Below the pieces are notes generated by a model. It saw nothing but the letters and a program-made list of their open reading frames with translations, did no database searches and was not told where the DNA came from. Positions 8,182 through 14,173 of a DNA stretch of 64,000 nt are shown here, one piece after another. The stretch covers positions 8,234,087 through 8,298,086 of the forward strand of contig NZ_JAPDNR010000001.1 in NCBI RefSeq assembly GCF_025989125.1, in the 5' to 3' direction. The DNA comes from Chitinophaga nivalis. Lineage in GTDB: Bacteria; Bacteroidota; Bacteroidia; Chitinophagales; Chitinophagaceae. Position 1 is the stretch's first letter, and the number at the start of each line of letters is the position of its first letter. The position numbers and the translations under genes were made by a program.

Positions 8182-8481
8182 CTACATGTTAGCATACAGA
8201 TCTATAGTTTCGCCTGATGCGAGGGTAATAATCGCCTTTTTGTAAGACGGTTTTTTACCTGCAATGAAACCGGCTTTTGTAAAGCGGAATTTAGCTTTAC
8301 CTGGCATTACTGCAGTATTTACATCAGCTACGGTTACACCGTAAAATTCTTCCACTGCTTTTTTGATCTCCAGTTTGTTGGCTTTTTTGTCAACGATGAA
8401 GTAGTAGCGGTTGAATTTTTCAGTGGCTTTATTCACCTTTTCTGATACTACCGGTTTGATTAAAACGTCTGAAAGTTTCAT
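8182..8481 (-). CDS. rplW: 50S ribosomal protein L23
   Basis: 99 residues, MKLSDVLIKPVVSEKVNKAT, with KKAVEEFYGVTVADVNTAV. L23 forms the docking site at the tunnel exit for trigger factor and SRP. Between rplD and rplB. Confidence 0.97.
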   Translation of the reverse strand: MKLSDVLIKPVVSEKVNKATEKFNRYYFIVDKKANKLEIKKAVEEFYGVTVADVNTAVMPGKAKFRFTKAGFIAGKKPSYKKAIITLASGETIDLYANM

Positions 8482-8486
8482 CTTCT

Positions 8487-8521
8487 TTATAGCTTATAGC
8501 TTTTAGCTCTTAGCTTTAGCT
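8487..8521. repeat. Degenerate AGCTAWA heptamer repeat before rplW
   Basis: The minus strand holds five near-tandem units, AGCTAA, AGCTAAG, AGCTAAA, AGCTATA, AGCTATA, ending a few bases before the rplW ATG. The period of seven would shift spacing to the start codon by 7 bases per unit gained or lost. Confidence 0.65.
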
Positions 8522-8548
8522 GTGTTATTTAATTGGTTTACAACATCC

Positions 8549-9187
8549 TTAAGCTTCAGCCGGCTCTTCGGTGAAGATTTTGGCAGCGCTTTCTGTAAAT
8601 ACCAGGTAGTTGCTGTTCATGATATCATAAGTATTGATATCGCTCAGCATAGTACCGTCTACAGTAGGGATGTTTCTTAAAGACAGATACACGTTATCAT
8701 TGTGCTCAGGCGTGATGAACATAGTCTTCTTGCCGTCAACGTTGATATTCAGGTTCTTTAAGATGCCAACGAATTGTTTGGTTTTAGGAGCTTCCAGAGC
8801 CAGATCTTCGATAACGATGATGCTGTTTTCTTTCGCTTTAACAGACAGTGCAGAAATCTTAGCGAGATCTTTTACTTTTCTGTTCAGTTTAAAGCCCCAA
8901 CCGTGAGGTTTTGGTCCAAAGATGGTACCACCACCTTTATACAATGGGTTACGGATGTTACCTTTACGGGCACCACCAGTACCTTTTTGTTTGTGCAGTT
9001 TGCGGGAAGCACCTTTTACTTCAGCTCTGGTTTTCACTTTGTGAGTACCCTGACGCTGAGCAGCCAGGTATTGTTTAACAGCCAGGTAGATTACGTGGTT
9101 GTTAGGCTCAACACCAAAGATCTCCTCAGGAAGTTCAATAGATCTTCCGGTTTTCTTACCTTCTATATTTAAGATATCGATTTGCAT
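8549..9187 (-). CDS. rplD: 50S ribosomal protein L4
   Basis: 212 residues with the tunnel loop KLHKQKGTGGARKGNIRNPL and GGGTIFGPKPHGW. In E. coli L4 also represses the S10 operon; whether the hairpins upstream of rplC serve this here is unknown. The gene starts one base after the rplC stop. Confidence 0.97.
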   Translation of the reverse strand: MQIDILNIEGKKTGRSIELPEEIFGVEPNNHVIYLAVKQYLAAQRQGTHKVKTRAEVKGASRKLHKQKGTGGARKGNIRNPLYKGGGTIFGPKPHGWGFKLNRKVKDLAKISALSVKAKENSIIVIEDLALEAPKTKQFVGILKNLNINVDGKKTMFITPEHNDNVYLSLRNIPTVDGTMLSDINTYDIMNSNYLVFTESAAKIFTEEPAEA

Positions 9188-9188
9188 G

Positions 9189-9806
9189 TTACTTCTGGAT
9201 TAAAACGATTGAACCATTGTGGCCGGGAACGGAACCACTTACCAGGATATAATTCTTTTCAGGGAATATTTTCAGGATTTTCAGACCTTTCACTTTCACT
9301 CTTTCGTTACCTGTCTGGCCGGCCATACGCATGCCCTTGAAAACGCGGGAAGGATAAGATGAACCACCTACAGAACCAGGAGCTCTGCTTCTATCGTGCT
9401 GACCGTGGGTAGCTTCACCCACACCGCTGAATCCGTGGCGTTTTACAACACCCTGGAAACCTTTACCTTTAGAAGTGCCAACTACGTCAATTAATTCCCC
9501 TTCAGCGAAGATTTCGCAGGTGATGGATTCACCGAGGGCTTTCTGAACATCCGGGTTGCGGAATTCTTTTACGAAACGTTTGGGAGAGGTGCTTGCTTTC
9601 GCGAAGTGATTACTTTCTGCTTTTGTGGTGTGTTTTTCTTTCTTCTCACCGAAAGAAACCTGAATTGCGTTGTAACCATCATTCTCCAGGTTTTTTACCT
9701 GTGTTACAACGTTGGGACCAGCTTCGATAATGGTGCAGGCAGTCTGCTTACCATTGGACTCGAAGATGCTGGTCATGCCAATCTTTTTACCAATAATACC
9801 TTTCAT
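9189..9806 (-). CDS. rplC: 50S ribosomal protein L3
   Basis: 205 residues, MKGIIGKKIGMTSIFESNGK, with the signature GKGFQGVVKRHGFSG and the loop GSVGGSSYPSRVFKGMRMAG that reaches the peptidyl-transferase centre. L3 is an early assembly protein. A 192-base hairpin-rich gap separates it from rpsJ. Confidence 0.98.
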   Translation of the reverse strand: MKGIIGKKIGMTSIFESNGKQTACTIIEAGPNVVTQVKNLENDGYNAIQVSFGEKKEKHTTKAESNHFAKASTSPKRFVKEFRNPDVQKALGESITCEIFAEGELIDVVGTSKGKGFQGVVKRHGFSGVGEATHGQHDRSRAPGSVGGSSYPSRVFKGMRMAGQTGNERVKVKGLKILKIFPEKNYILVSGSVPGHNGSIVLIQK

Positions 9807-9828
9807 TTTTATATGATTTTACCCAGCG

Positions 9829-9989
9829 CCTGGGGGATCTCTAGCTATCCCCAGGATGGGCGGTTTAAATACATTTATTGGGCGGCCGCCCAGAAGGCGC
9901 GACCTATGTTACATTTGTTAAAATTGTTACTTACTGGTAACCAGTAAGTAACCATAAATCAATTAAAGGCGGGCCTTTTGCCCAGCCTT
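9829..9989. repeat. Cluster of four inverted repeats between rpsJ and rplC
   Basis: In transcript order: 9966-9989 (AAGGC-GGGC pairing with GCCC-GCCTT, one bulge, then TTTAATT), which resembles an attenuator; 9926-9952 (13-base arms GTTACTTACTGGT around one base); 9879-9892 (palindrome TGGGCGGCCGCCCA); and 9829-9855 (CCTGGGG/CCCCAGG). Dense structure of this kind between rpsJ and rplC suggests attenuation or leader-like regulation. Confidence 0.6.
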
Positions 9990-9998
9990 GCTGTTGTC

Positions 9999-10304
9999 CT
10001 ATGCTTTAATTTCAACTTCTACGCCAGAAGGTAAATCCAGCTTGCTCAGGGCATCTACAGTTCTGGAAGAAGACGTGTAGATATCCAGTAAACGCTTGTG
10101 CGTACATAACTGGAACTGCTCACGCGCTTTCTTGTTTACGTGCGGAGACCGCAGTACCGTAAAAATTTTCTTCTCTGTCGGTAAAGGAATTGGACCTGTT
10201 ACCACGGCGCCCGTGTTACGCACGGTTTTAACGATCTTCTCAGCAGACTTGTCTACCAGGTTATGATCGTAGGACTTCAGCTTGATTCTTATTCTCTGAG
10301 ACAT
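9999..10304 (-). CDS. rpsJ: 30S ribosomal protein S10
   Basis: The start at 10302-10304 gives MSQRIRIKLKSYDHNLVDKS, the usual S10 N-terminus; an ATG two codons earlier (MHM) is possible. Length is 101 residues, with the signature FTVLRSPHVNKKAREQFQ. S10 is a 30S head protein and the NusE antitermination factor. It is the first gene of the S10 operon, with its own promoter at 10350-10379. The usual upstream neighbour fusA is 6.7 kb away. Confidence 0.97.
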   Translation of the reverse strand: MSQRIRIKLKSYDHNLVDKSAEKIVKTVRNTGAVVTGPIPLPTEKKIFTVLRSPHVNKKAREQFQLCTHKRLLDIYTSSSRTVDALSKLDLPSGVEVEIKA

Positions 10305-10349
10305 ATGCAATGAACTTCTTCTTTTTTTTCCCTATACAATTTGGGAGGG

Positions 10350-10379
10350 CAAAGGTAACCCGTTTTTTCTATTTGGCAA
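10350..10379 (-). promoter_or_regulatory. Promoter of the S10 operon
   Basis: The minus strand reads TTG (10377-10379), 19 bases, TACCTTTG (10357-10350), an exact Bacteroidota promoter. The bases after the box, GCCCTCCCAAA, recur almost unchanged after the rpsL and fusA boxes. Confidence 0.85.
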
Positions 10380-10603
10380 ATAAATCTCCGGAAAAAAAAT
10401 TAAATCCGCCGGGCAAAATATTGCTCCGGGTATTAAAGTGAGGGGGGATAACTATTTGAGAGATGCGGTAAGGCTGTGGAAAACATTCATTTTGTGTGTG
10501 TTAAGCCTTATCGTAAGTTCACATGCTCGTTTTGACAAATATAGGAAAACAAAATTCAAAACCAAAAAAAGTTGGATTACCGGAAAAAATTTTCCATTAC
10601 CGG

Positions 10604-10641
10604 CAAAAAGAAAGGTGCTCCGGCTTCACCGGAACACCTTT
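10604..10641 (-). terminator. Terminator of array unit 1
   Basis: Perfect-looking stem with arms 10611-10623 and 10629-10641 (AAAGGTGTTCCGG on the minus strand), 5-base loop, one C and then TTTTT. Confidence 0.75.
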
Positions 10642-10695
10642 TCCCTGAATAATTAAAGTACGCTCCATAACAGCAGGCCCACCTTCTCCTATCGG

Positions 10696-10776
10696 CTACA
10701 ACCTCCTTATAAAGAGCAAAAAGTTAACGCCAGGAATTATATACCGGTACCGGCGCAGTATAAATACATTAAAAAG
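10696..10776 (-). pseudogene. Decayed small-peptide frame of array unit 1
   Basis: In the position where the other units carry a peptide gene, unit 1 has an open frame without an in-frame ATG, reading LFNVFILRRYRYIIPG and then VNFLLFIRRL before TAG. The only nearby ATG (10766-10768, plus-strand numbering) is in another frame and gives a 10-residue peptide. The 3' end GGAGGTTGTAG resembles GGAGGTCTCTAA of unit 2. A frameshifted remnant fits best, but chance cannot be excluded. Confidence 0.35.
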
Positions 10777-10791
10777 TTATACAATATAACA

Positions 10792-10842
10792 CCTACTCTT
10801 TTCGCTGGTTTTCGGCAACCCCAGCTGTTAAATCTTTAACAG
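10792..10842 (-). ncRNA. Conserved two-hairpin RNA element, unit 1
   Basis: Minus-strand order: hairpin A CTGTTAA-AGAT-TTAACAG (10842-10825); hairpin B with arms GCTGG/CCAGC (10825-10821 and 10808-10804) and loop GGTTGCCGAAAA; then AAAAGAGTAGG ending at 10792. Confidence 0.6.
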
Positions 10843-10955
10843 AAAATGAATTTAATAGCTCCATCCCATTTCCAGCTCATTCATTTTGTTCATTTCCGCA
10901 GCCCCATCGGACTGTTCCCTGTAATGCTGCTGCCATTGCTCACCCGTCATAAATG

Positions 10956-10987
10956 AAAACGGTTATTCCGGAATGGAACAACCGTTT
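10956..10987 (-). terminator. Terminator of array unit 2
   Basis: Arms 10957-10969 and 10975-10987 pair over 13 bases with one wobble, 5-base loop, followed on the minus strand by a short T run. Confidence 0.65.
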
Positions 10988-11046
10988 GTTAAAAATGTAA
11001 GGGGAACGGTAAAGGATCACCAGAGATCCCCGTGACATCAGGTCGG

Positions 11047-11115
11047 TTAGAGACCTCCCAATAAACCTTTTAAGAGCTCCAAAATAGCTGCTAATAATTG
11101 ACTGAGCAAATCCAT
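11047..11115 (-). CDS. 22-residue Leu-rich peptide, array unit 2
   Basis: ATG at 11113-11115, TAA at 11047-11049. The product starts MDLLSQLLAAIL, continues ELLKG and ends LLGGL. Ten of 22 residues are Leu, with D2, E13 and K16 spaced so that an amphipathic or membrane-inserting helix is likely. It starts 22 bases after the conserved AGAGTAGG and is followed by a terminator at 10956-10987. Family unknown; a membrane-active toxin or a modulin-like secreted peptide are the obvious possibilities, both inference. Confidence 0.6.
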   Translation of the reverse strand: MDLLSQLLAAILELLKGLLGGL

Positions 11116-11137
11116 AAAAAGAGGTTTTCGTGATAAA

Positions 11138-11192
11138 CGCCTACTCTATATTGATATTGCTGGTTTTCGGCAATCCCAGCTGTTACGTAACA
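11138..11192 (-). ncRNA. Conserved two-hairpin RNA element, unit 2
   Basis: Hairpin A is the palindrome TGTTACGTAACA (11192-11181); hairpin B has arms GCTGG/CCAGC (11180-11176, 11163-11159) and loop GATTGCCGAAAA; then ATAGAGTAGGCG. The spacer between hairpin B and GAGTAGG is 6-7 bases longer than in the other units, which argues against the pair being a promoter. Confidence 0.6.
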
Positions 11193-11303
11193 AGCCGTAA
11201 ATTTAGTGGCTGCCAGTAATTTAACAACCGTTCACTTTATTCATTCTACGAAGCCAGCAACCCCATGCTATTCATTCCAGGCTATGGTTAGCCGGAGCAA
11301 ATT

Positions 11304-11332
11304 AAAAGCGGCTGTTTTTGTAAAACAACCGC
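11304..11332 (-). terminator. Terminator of array unit 3
   Basis: GCGGTTGTTTT pairs with AAAACAGCCGC over 11 bases with one wobble (arms 11322-11332 and 11308-11318), followed on the minus strand by TTTTAATTT. Confidence 0.75.
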
Positions 11333-11391
11333 CAAAGGATCCGAAGGGTAATAAGAAATAAATTGATAATCCCCTCATAACATCCTACTGA

Positions 11392-11460
11392 TCAAATGCC
11401 ACTTAGGATATGAATCAGCAAAGCCCTGATCTTAAGCAGCAATAGAGGAATAAAATACAT
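11392..11460 (-). CDS. 22-residue hydrophobic peptide, array unit 3
   Basis: ATG at 11458-11460, TGA at 11392-11394. The product starts MYFIPLLLLKIRALL and ends IHILSGI, hydrophobic with K10 and R12. The C-terminal GI before the stop matches unit 4. A second overlapping frame, 11415-11477, starts with an upstream ATG and encodes MILILVCILFLYCC then LRSGLC; I prefer the 11460 start because its end and length match the other units. Function unknown. Confidence 0.5.
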   Translation of the reverse strand: MYFIPLLLLKIRALLIHILSGI

Positions 11461-11485
11461 ACCAGTATTAAAATCATCCGGTGAT

Positions 11486-11541
11486 CCCTACTCTTTTGTT
11501 TTGATTTTCGGCAATCCCAGCACACTTACTTTTTATAAGTA
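11486..11541 (-). ncRNA. Conserved two-hairpin RNA element, unit 3
   Basis: Hairpin A TACTT-ATAAA-AAGTA (11541-11527). The loop GATTGCCGAAAA (11516-11505) is exact, but the closing stem is weak (TGG with TCA, three pairs), so this unit departs from the others. AAAAGAGTAGGG follows. Confidence 0.5.
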
Positions 11542-11651
11542 CGAACTGAAAGTTAACCACTATACCGGAAAAACAATCCGTTCATCTTATTTCAATTCAG
11601 TCATCGCCCAATTTCCCATTCAATCTACGACCACTGCGGCATACAGCCAAT

Positions 11652-11679
11652 AAAAAACTCTGGTATCACTACCAGAGTT
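11652..11679 (-). terminator. Terminator of array unit 4
   Basis: AACTCTGGTA-GTGA-TACCAGAGTT on the minus strand, perfect 10-base arms, then TTTTTATT. A textbook Rho-independent terminator 30 bases after the unit 4 peptide stop. Confidence 0.85.
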
Positions 11680-11708
11680 ATATCCAATAATTTTACGCCT
11701 GCTACTAC

Positions 11709-11774
11709 TCAGATACCTCCCAGCAGTGCAATTAACTGACGTAACAGTTCATTCAACAGGTCACCTAAATTCAT
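11709..11774 (-). CDS. 21-residue Leu-rich peptide, array unit 4
   Basis: ATG at 11772-11774, TGA at 11709-11711. The product starts MNLGDLLNELLRQL and ends IALLGGI, with Leu at a heptad-like spacing and D5, E9, R12 on one face: an amphipathic helix by inspection. The C-terminal LLGG plus Leu/Ile matches unit 2. A six-codon frame (MFNLIV) starts 18 bases earlier and its TGA overlaps this ATG (ATGA), suggesting translational coupling. Function unknown. Confidence 0.6.
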   Translation of the reverse strand: MNLGDLLNELLRQLIALLGGI

Positions 11775-11792
11775 ACAATTAGATTGAACATA

Positions 11793-11847
11793 CGCCTACT
11801 CTTTTATATGGTTTTCGGCAATCCCATAGCTGTGTGTTCCTACAGCT
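11793..11847 (-). ncRNA. Conserved two-hairpin RNA element, unit 4
   Basis: Hairpin A AGCTGT-N8-ACAGCT (11847-11828). Hairpin B arms TATGG/CCATA (11828-11824, 11811-11807) replace GCTGG/CCAGC of units 1 and 2, a compensatory change on both sides; the loop GATTGCCGAAAA is unchanged. Then AAAAGAGTAGGCG. Confidence 0.62.
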
Positions 11848-11955
11848 GCTTTACTAAAATAACTGCTTCCACGCTAAAAACAGTCATTCAGTTAATTCAT
11901 TTCAACCCCTTCCTATTCATTTTATTCAATCGATACATCAGGAAGGATCCCTAAT

Positions 11956-11988
11956 AAAAAACAGGTAGTAACCACTCGTTACTACCTG
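11956..11988 (-). terminator. Terminator of the outer-membrane protein gene
   Basis: CAGGTAGTAAC (11988-11978) and GTTACTACCTG (11972-11962) pair perfectly over 11 bases around 5, followed on the minus strand by TTTTTT. It lies 28 bases after the stop of the barrel protein gene and insulates it from the peptide array. Confidence 0.88.
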
Positions 11989-12016
11989 CTGTACTCATAT
12001 TTTAACCTATTATTAC

Positions 12017-12622
12017 TTACTTGCCACGGGTTTCATCTTTATAGATCTGTTTTGCCTTGGCTGATGGCAAATAAATCTGGAAACCTACACCCAGGTTCAA
12101 CCGGTTATTGGTAGTAGAGCTACCAAAACCTACTGTCAGGTTGTATTTCAATAAACCTTCCAGCGATACGTTAGGTGTAATAAAATAAGCGATACCAGGT
12201 CCAACACCTAAATCCAACCCGGTAGTACTGGTACTTGTAGATGAATTACTTGATCCGCCAAAGCCTGCATTAGCCTCCAGGAAAAACCGTACGCGCTTGG
12301 AAAACTCCAGTTTTCTTACATTTTTGTCCTCTACAAAATAACGTCCGAATGCACCAACACCATACGTGGTTTGTGTACCAGATGCTTTAGCTGTAGTCAA
12401 ACCCAGTTGCGCATAGCCACCTATTGCAAGGCCATCTCTGATGAACCAACCAACTTTAGGCGTAAGATCCATACTGAACTTGGTATTATCTTTTTGAAAG
12501 TCAAGCTGGAAATTACTTACGCTTGCTCCTACCATAATATTTCCTTTCTGAATTTGTGCTTTAGCCGTAGTGCCTACCAATGCAGCCAATAATACCAGGG
12601 TTAAGAGACGAAATTTTTTCAT
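12017..12622 (-). CDS. Outer-membrane beta-barrel protein
   Basis: 201 residues. It begins with a Sec signal peptide (MKKFRLLTLVLLAALVGTTA, cleavage near AKAQ), then alternating strands such as GLAIGGYAQLGLT, TYGVGAFGRYFV and VRFFLEANAGFGGSS, and ends in a Lys-rich tail. This is the small OmpA/OmpW-like barrel type (opacity or porin-family domain) common in Bacteroidota. No enzyme motif. It is expressed alone: terminator downstream, 770 bases without a gene upstream. Role unknown. Confidence 0.75.
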   Translation of the reverse strand: MKKFRLLTLVLLAALVGTTAKAQIQKGNIMVGASVSNFQLDFQKDNTKFSMDLTPKVGWFIRDGLAIGGYAQLGLTTAKASGTQTTYGVGAFGRYFVEDKNVRKLEFSKRVRFFLEANAGFGGSSNSSTSTSTTGLDLGVGPGIAYFITPNVSLEGLLKYNLTVGFGSSTTNNRLNLGVGFQIYLPSAKAKQIYKDETRGK

Positions 12623-13394
12623 GATCTGAATTTTAATTTTAACAATTTAACCTGTTGAATAATAAAAATTCTTAGGCAAACGAGCTCCGCATTTGCACAT
12701 AAAACCAGCTTACAGCCAGCAATAATAAATTGAGTAAAATCAGGCAGGGGGATAATGGGGTGAGGTAATCCAATGTTTACAAACAATCACAATCACCGTC
12801 ACAACGTAGTTTGTTGTTTTAACAAAGCTACTGAAAATGAATCTAATAAGTATTCACTTTTCTGAAAAAATTAAAAAAAAATTCTTACTGTACAGTTCGA
12901 GAATTATCTCCACATGACCACTTATCCTTATTCATTATACACTATAACATCTCTCCCTCGTATGTTGTTGTAAGAAATCACAGATAATTCCAGCGTATTC
13001 AACCATTTTATTCCCGACCTCGCTTAAAGTAAAGTTTGGTATCCTTACCATCAACAGATTTACAGGATGAAAATCTATTCCGACGCTTCAATTCCTGTGC
13101 TTAAAACAGGCTTTATTTCGGACTGATATGGTAACTAACCAAGCGGGCTTTTCAGGAGCCATACCATTGTGGCGGCGGGTTGATACCTGGTGATTCCAGC
13201 TTTCCTATAACCAGCCGCCGCAGGTATATAACCATCCCTCACCCATTGGCAGCCTATAACGCTGCTATTGGCAATAGCGGGCAGTAATTAAAGTAAAGTA
13301 TAAGGCACCGTTGGTAACGGGGGTACATCCTCTCTGCCAGCCTATGCCGGCGCCTATCAGGAGCAATAACAGCAAATAGCTTCAGCAGGTGGTA
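12623..13394. other. 772-base gap without a gene; one inverted repeat
   Basis: No credible reading frame on either strand. An inverted repeat with 11-base arms and one mismatch lies at 13171-13181 and 13209-13219 (GGCGGCGGGTT versus AACCAGCCGCC). The promoter of the barrel protein gene should lie near 12640-12760 but no exact TAnnTTTG was found. Confidence 0.5.
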
Positions 13395-14171
13395 TCAGCA
13401 AAAGTTTTTCAGCTGCAGGTATTGTTGCATTGTAGCAAATTCTCCTTCCTTAGAAAGGTCTTTTAAAAGCCTGATCAGCCTTTCCTGCAAGGCAGGTCCT
13501 GCATGCCTTTTCGTATATGCCGGTATGTTATAGGCCTCCAGGTTTACAAATTCCCATGGGTGGAAATACAGGCACAGGTAGCCGTCCTGCCGGAGTGTTT
13601 TGATAGCCAGGGACTTGAAAATAGTATAGGGGAAATTTTTAAACGCCAGCCAGAATAATGGAATCCGCAGGTTGGGGCTCACTGCCGCCGGTACCCGTAA
13701 CATTCCTTCTTCAGTGTAAACAGTGCGGGGTTTGGAGCGGTAATTATAACGGCCCGGAATCCAGGTCGGGTTAACAGAAGAATCGTATACATAACCTGCC
13801 GCTATTACATCTTTCATTTCCACGTGCCGCATGCGAGGCATCCGCAGGCCATACACGGGTTTGCGGGTAATGCTTTCCAGGCATAGCTTGCTTTCCAGCA
13901 AATGCGCCGGCGTAAAGGATGAATGATAAAAAGTATGGGAGGCCACTTCATGCTTCTCCGCTATCTGTTTGATATCTACCGGAAAAGTCTGGGCAAAATT
14001 AGCTGTGGTAAAAAAGGTACTGGTTGCATTGGCCGTATTAATGATATCCATGGTGACCACCAGGCCTTCATGGCCTACCTTCATTTGTTCTGCCATTGGC
14101 ACCTGCTGGCTGTACTCCAGGGGCATATCAAATTCTTCTACATCAAAACTCATTAATACAAAACGTTCCAT
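13395..14171 (-). CDS. Polysaccharide deacetylase family protein
   Basis: 258 residues of a NodB-homology deacetylase. Visible motifs: SFDVEEFD near the N-terminus (motif 1 Asp), EVASHTFYH with the HxxxH zinc pair, RMPRMRH (motif 3), and LCLYFHPWEF near the end. Such enzymes remove N- or O-acetyl groups from cell-surface glycans. No signal peptide, so it would act in the cytoplasm on a lipid-linked or nucleotide-linked intermediate. It starts two bases after the GT2 gene stop and is the last gene of a three-gene operon. Confidence 0.85.
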   Translation of the reverse strand: MERFVLMSFDVEEFDMPLEYSQQVPMAEQMKVGHEGLVVTMDIINTANATSTFFTTANFAQTFPVDIKQIAEKHEVASHTFYHSSFTPAHLLESKLCLESITRKPVYGLRMPRMRHVEMKDVIAAGYVYDSSVNPTWIPGRYNYRSKPRTVYTEEGMLRVPAAVSPNLRIPLFWLAFKNFPYTIFKSLAIKTLRQDGYLCLYFHPWEFVNLEAYNIPAYTKRHAGPALQERLIRLLKDLSKEGEFATMQQYLQLKNFC

Positions 14172-14173
14172 CT

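Larger units (their letters stand above)
10604..11950 (-). repeat. Tandem array of four small-peptide / structured-RNA modules
   Basis: Four head-to-tail units on the minus strand, about 300-350 bases apart. Each contains, in order: a TGAA-N5-TGAA type direct repeat (11883-11900, 11578-11595 with N6, 11228-11244, 10876-10893); a variable hairpin; a second hairpin with the conserved 12-base loop GRTTGCCGAAAA; the motif AGAGTAGG; a short reading frame 18-25 bases on; and a unit-specific Rho-independent terminator. The units differ in sequence outside these elements, so this is old divergence rather than recent duplication. Layout resembles the E. coli Ldr and Ibs/Sib loci, but no sequence relation was recognised. 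Confidence 0.8.

Noticed and set aside
9879..9892. GGGCGGCCGCCC palindrome as a cloning (NotI) artefact
   Set aside because: It is one of several natural inverted repeats in this gap and is not flanked by vector-like sequence.
10438..10656. Plus-strand frame of 72 codons next to the peptide array
   Set aside because: Lys-rich and low-complexity, runs through the unit 1 terminator and has no start region; no support.
10852..10950. A 32-codon minus frame in unit 1 of the array (MTGEQWQQHYREQS...)
   Set aside because: It spans the TGAA repeats. The equivalent regions of units 2-4 have stops in all related frames, so it is probably chance.
10792..11847. The conserved TTGCCG...TAGG element as a promoter (TTG-N20-TAnnTTTG)
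   Set aside because: Three spacings (20-21) would fit, but unit 2 has 27, none has a TTTG, and the paired arms covary, which favours RNA structure.
10604..11950. CRISPR array
   Set aside because: Units are about 300-350 bases, diverged, and contain terminators; there are no short identical repeats or uniform spacers.
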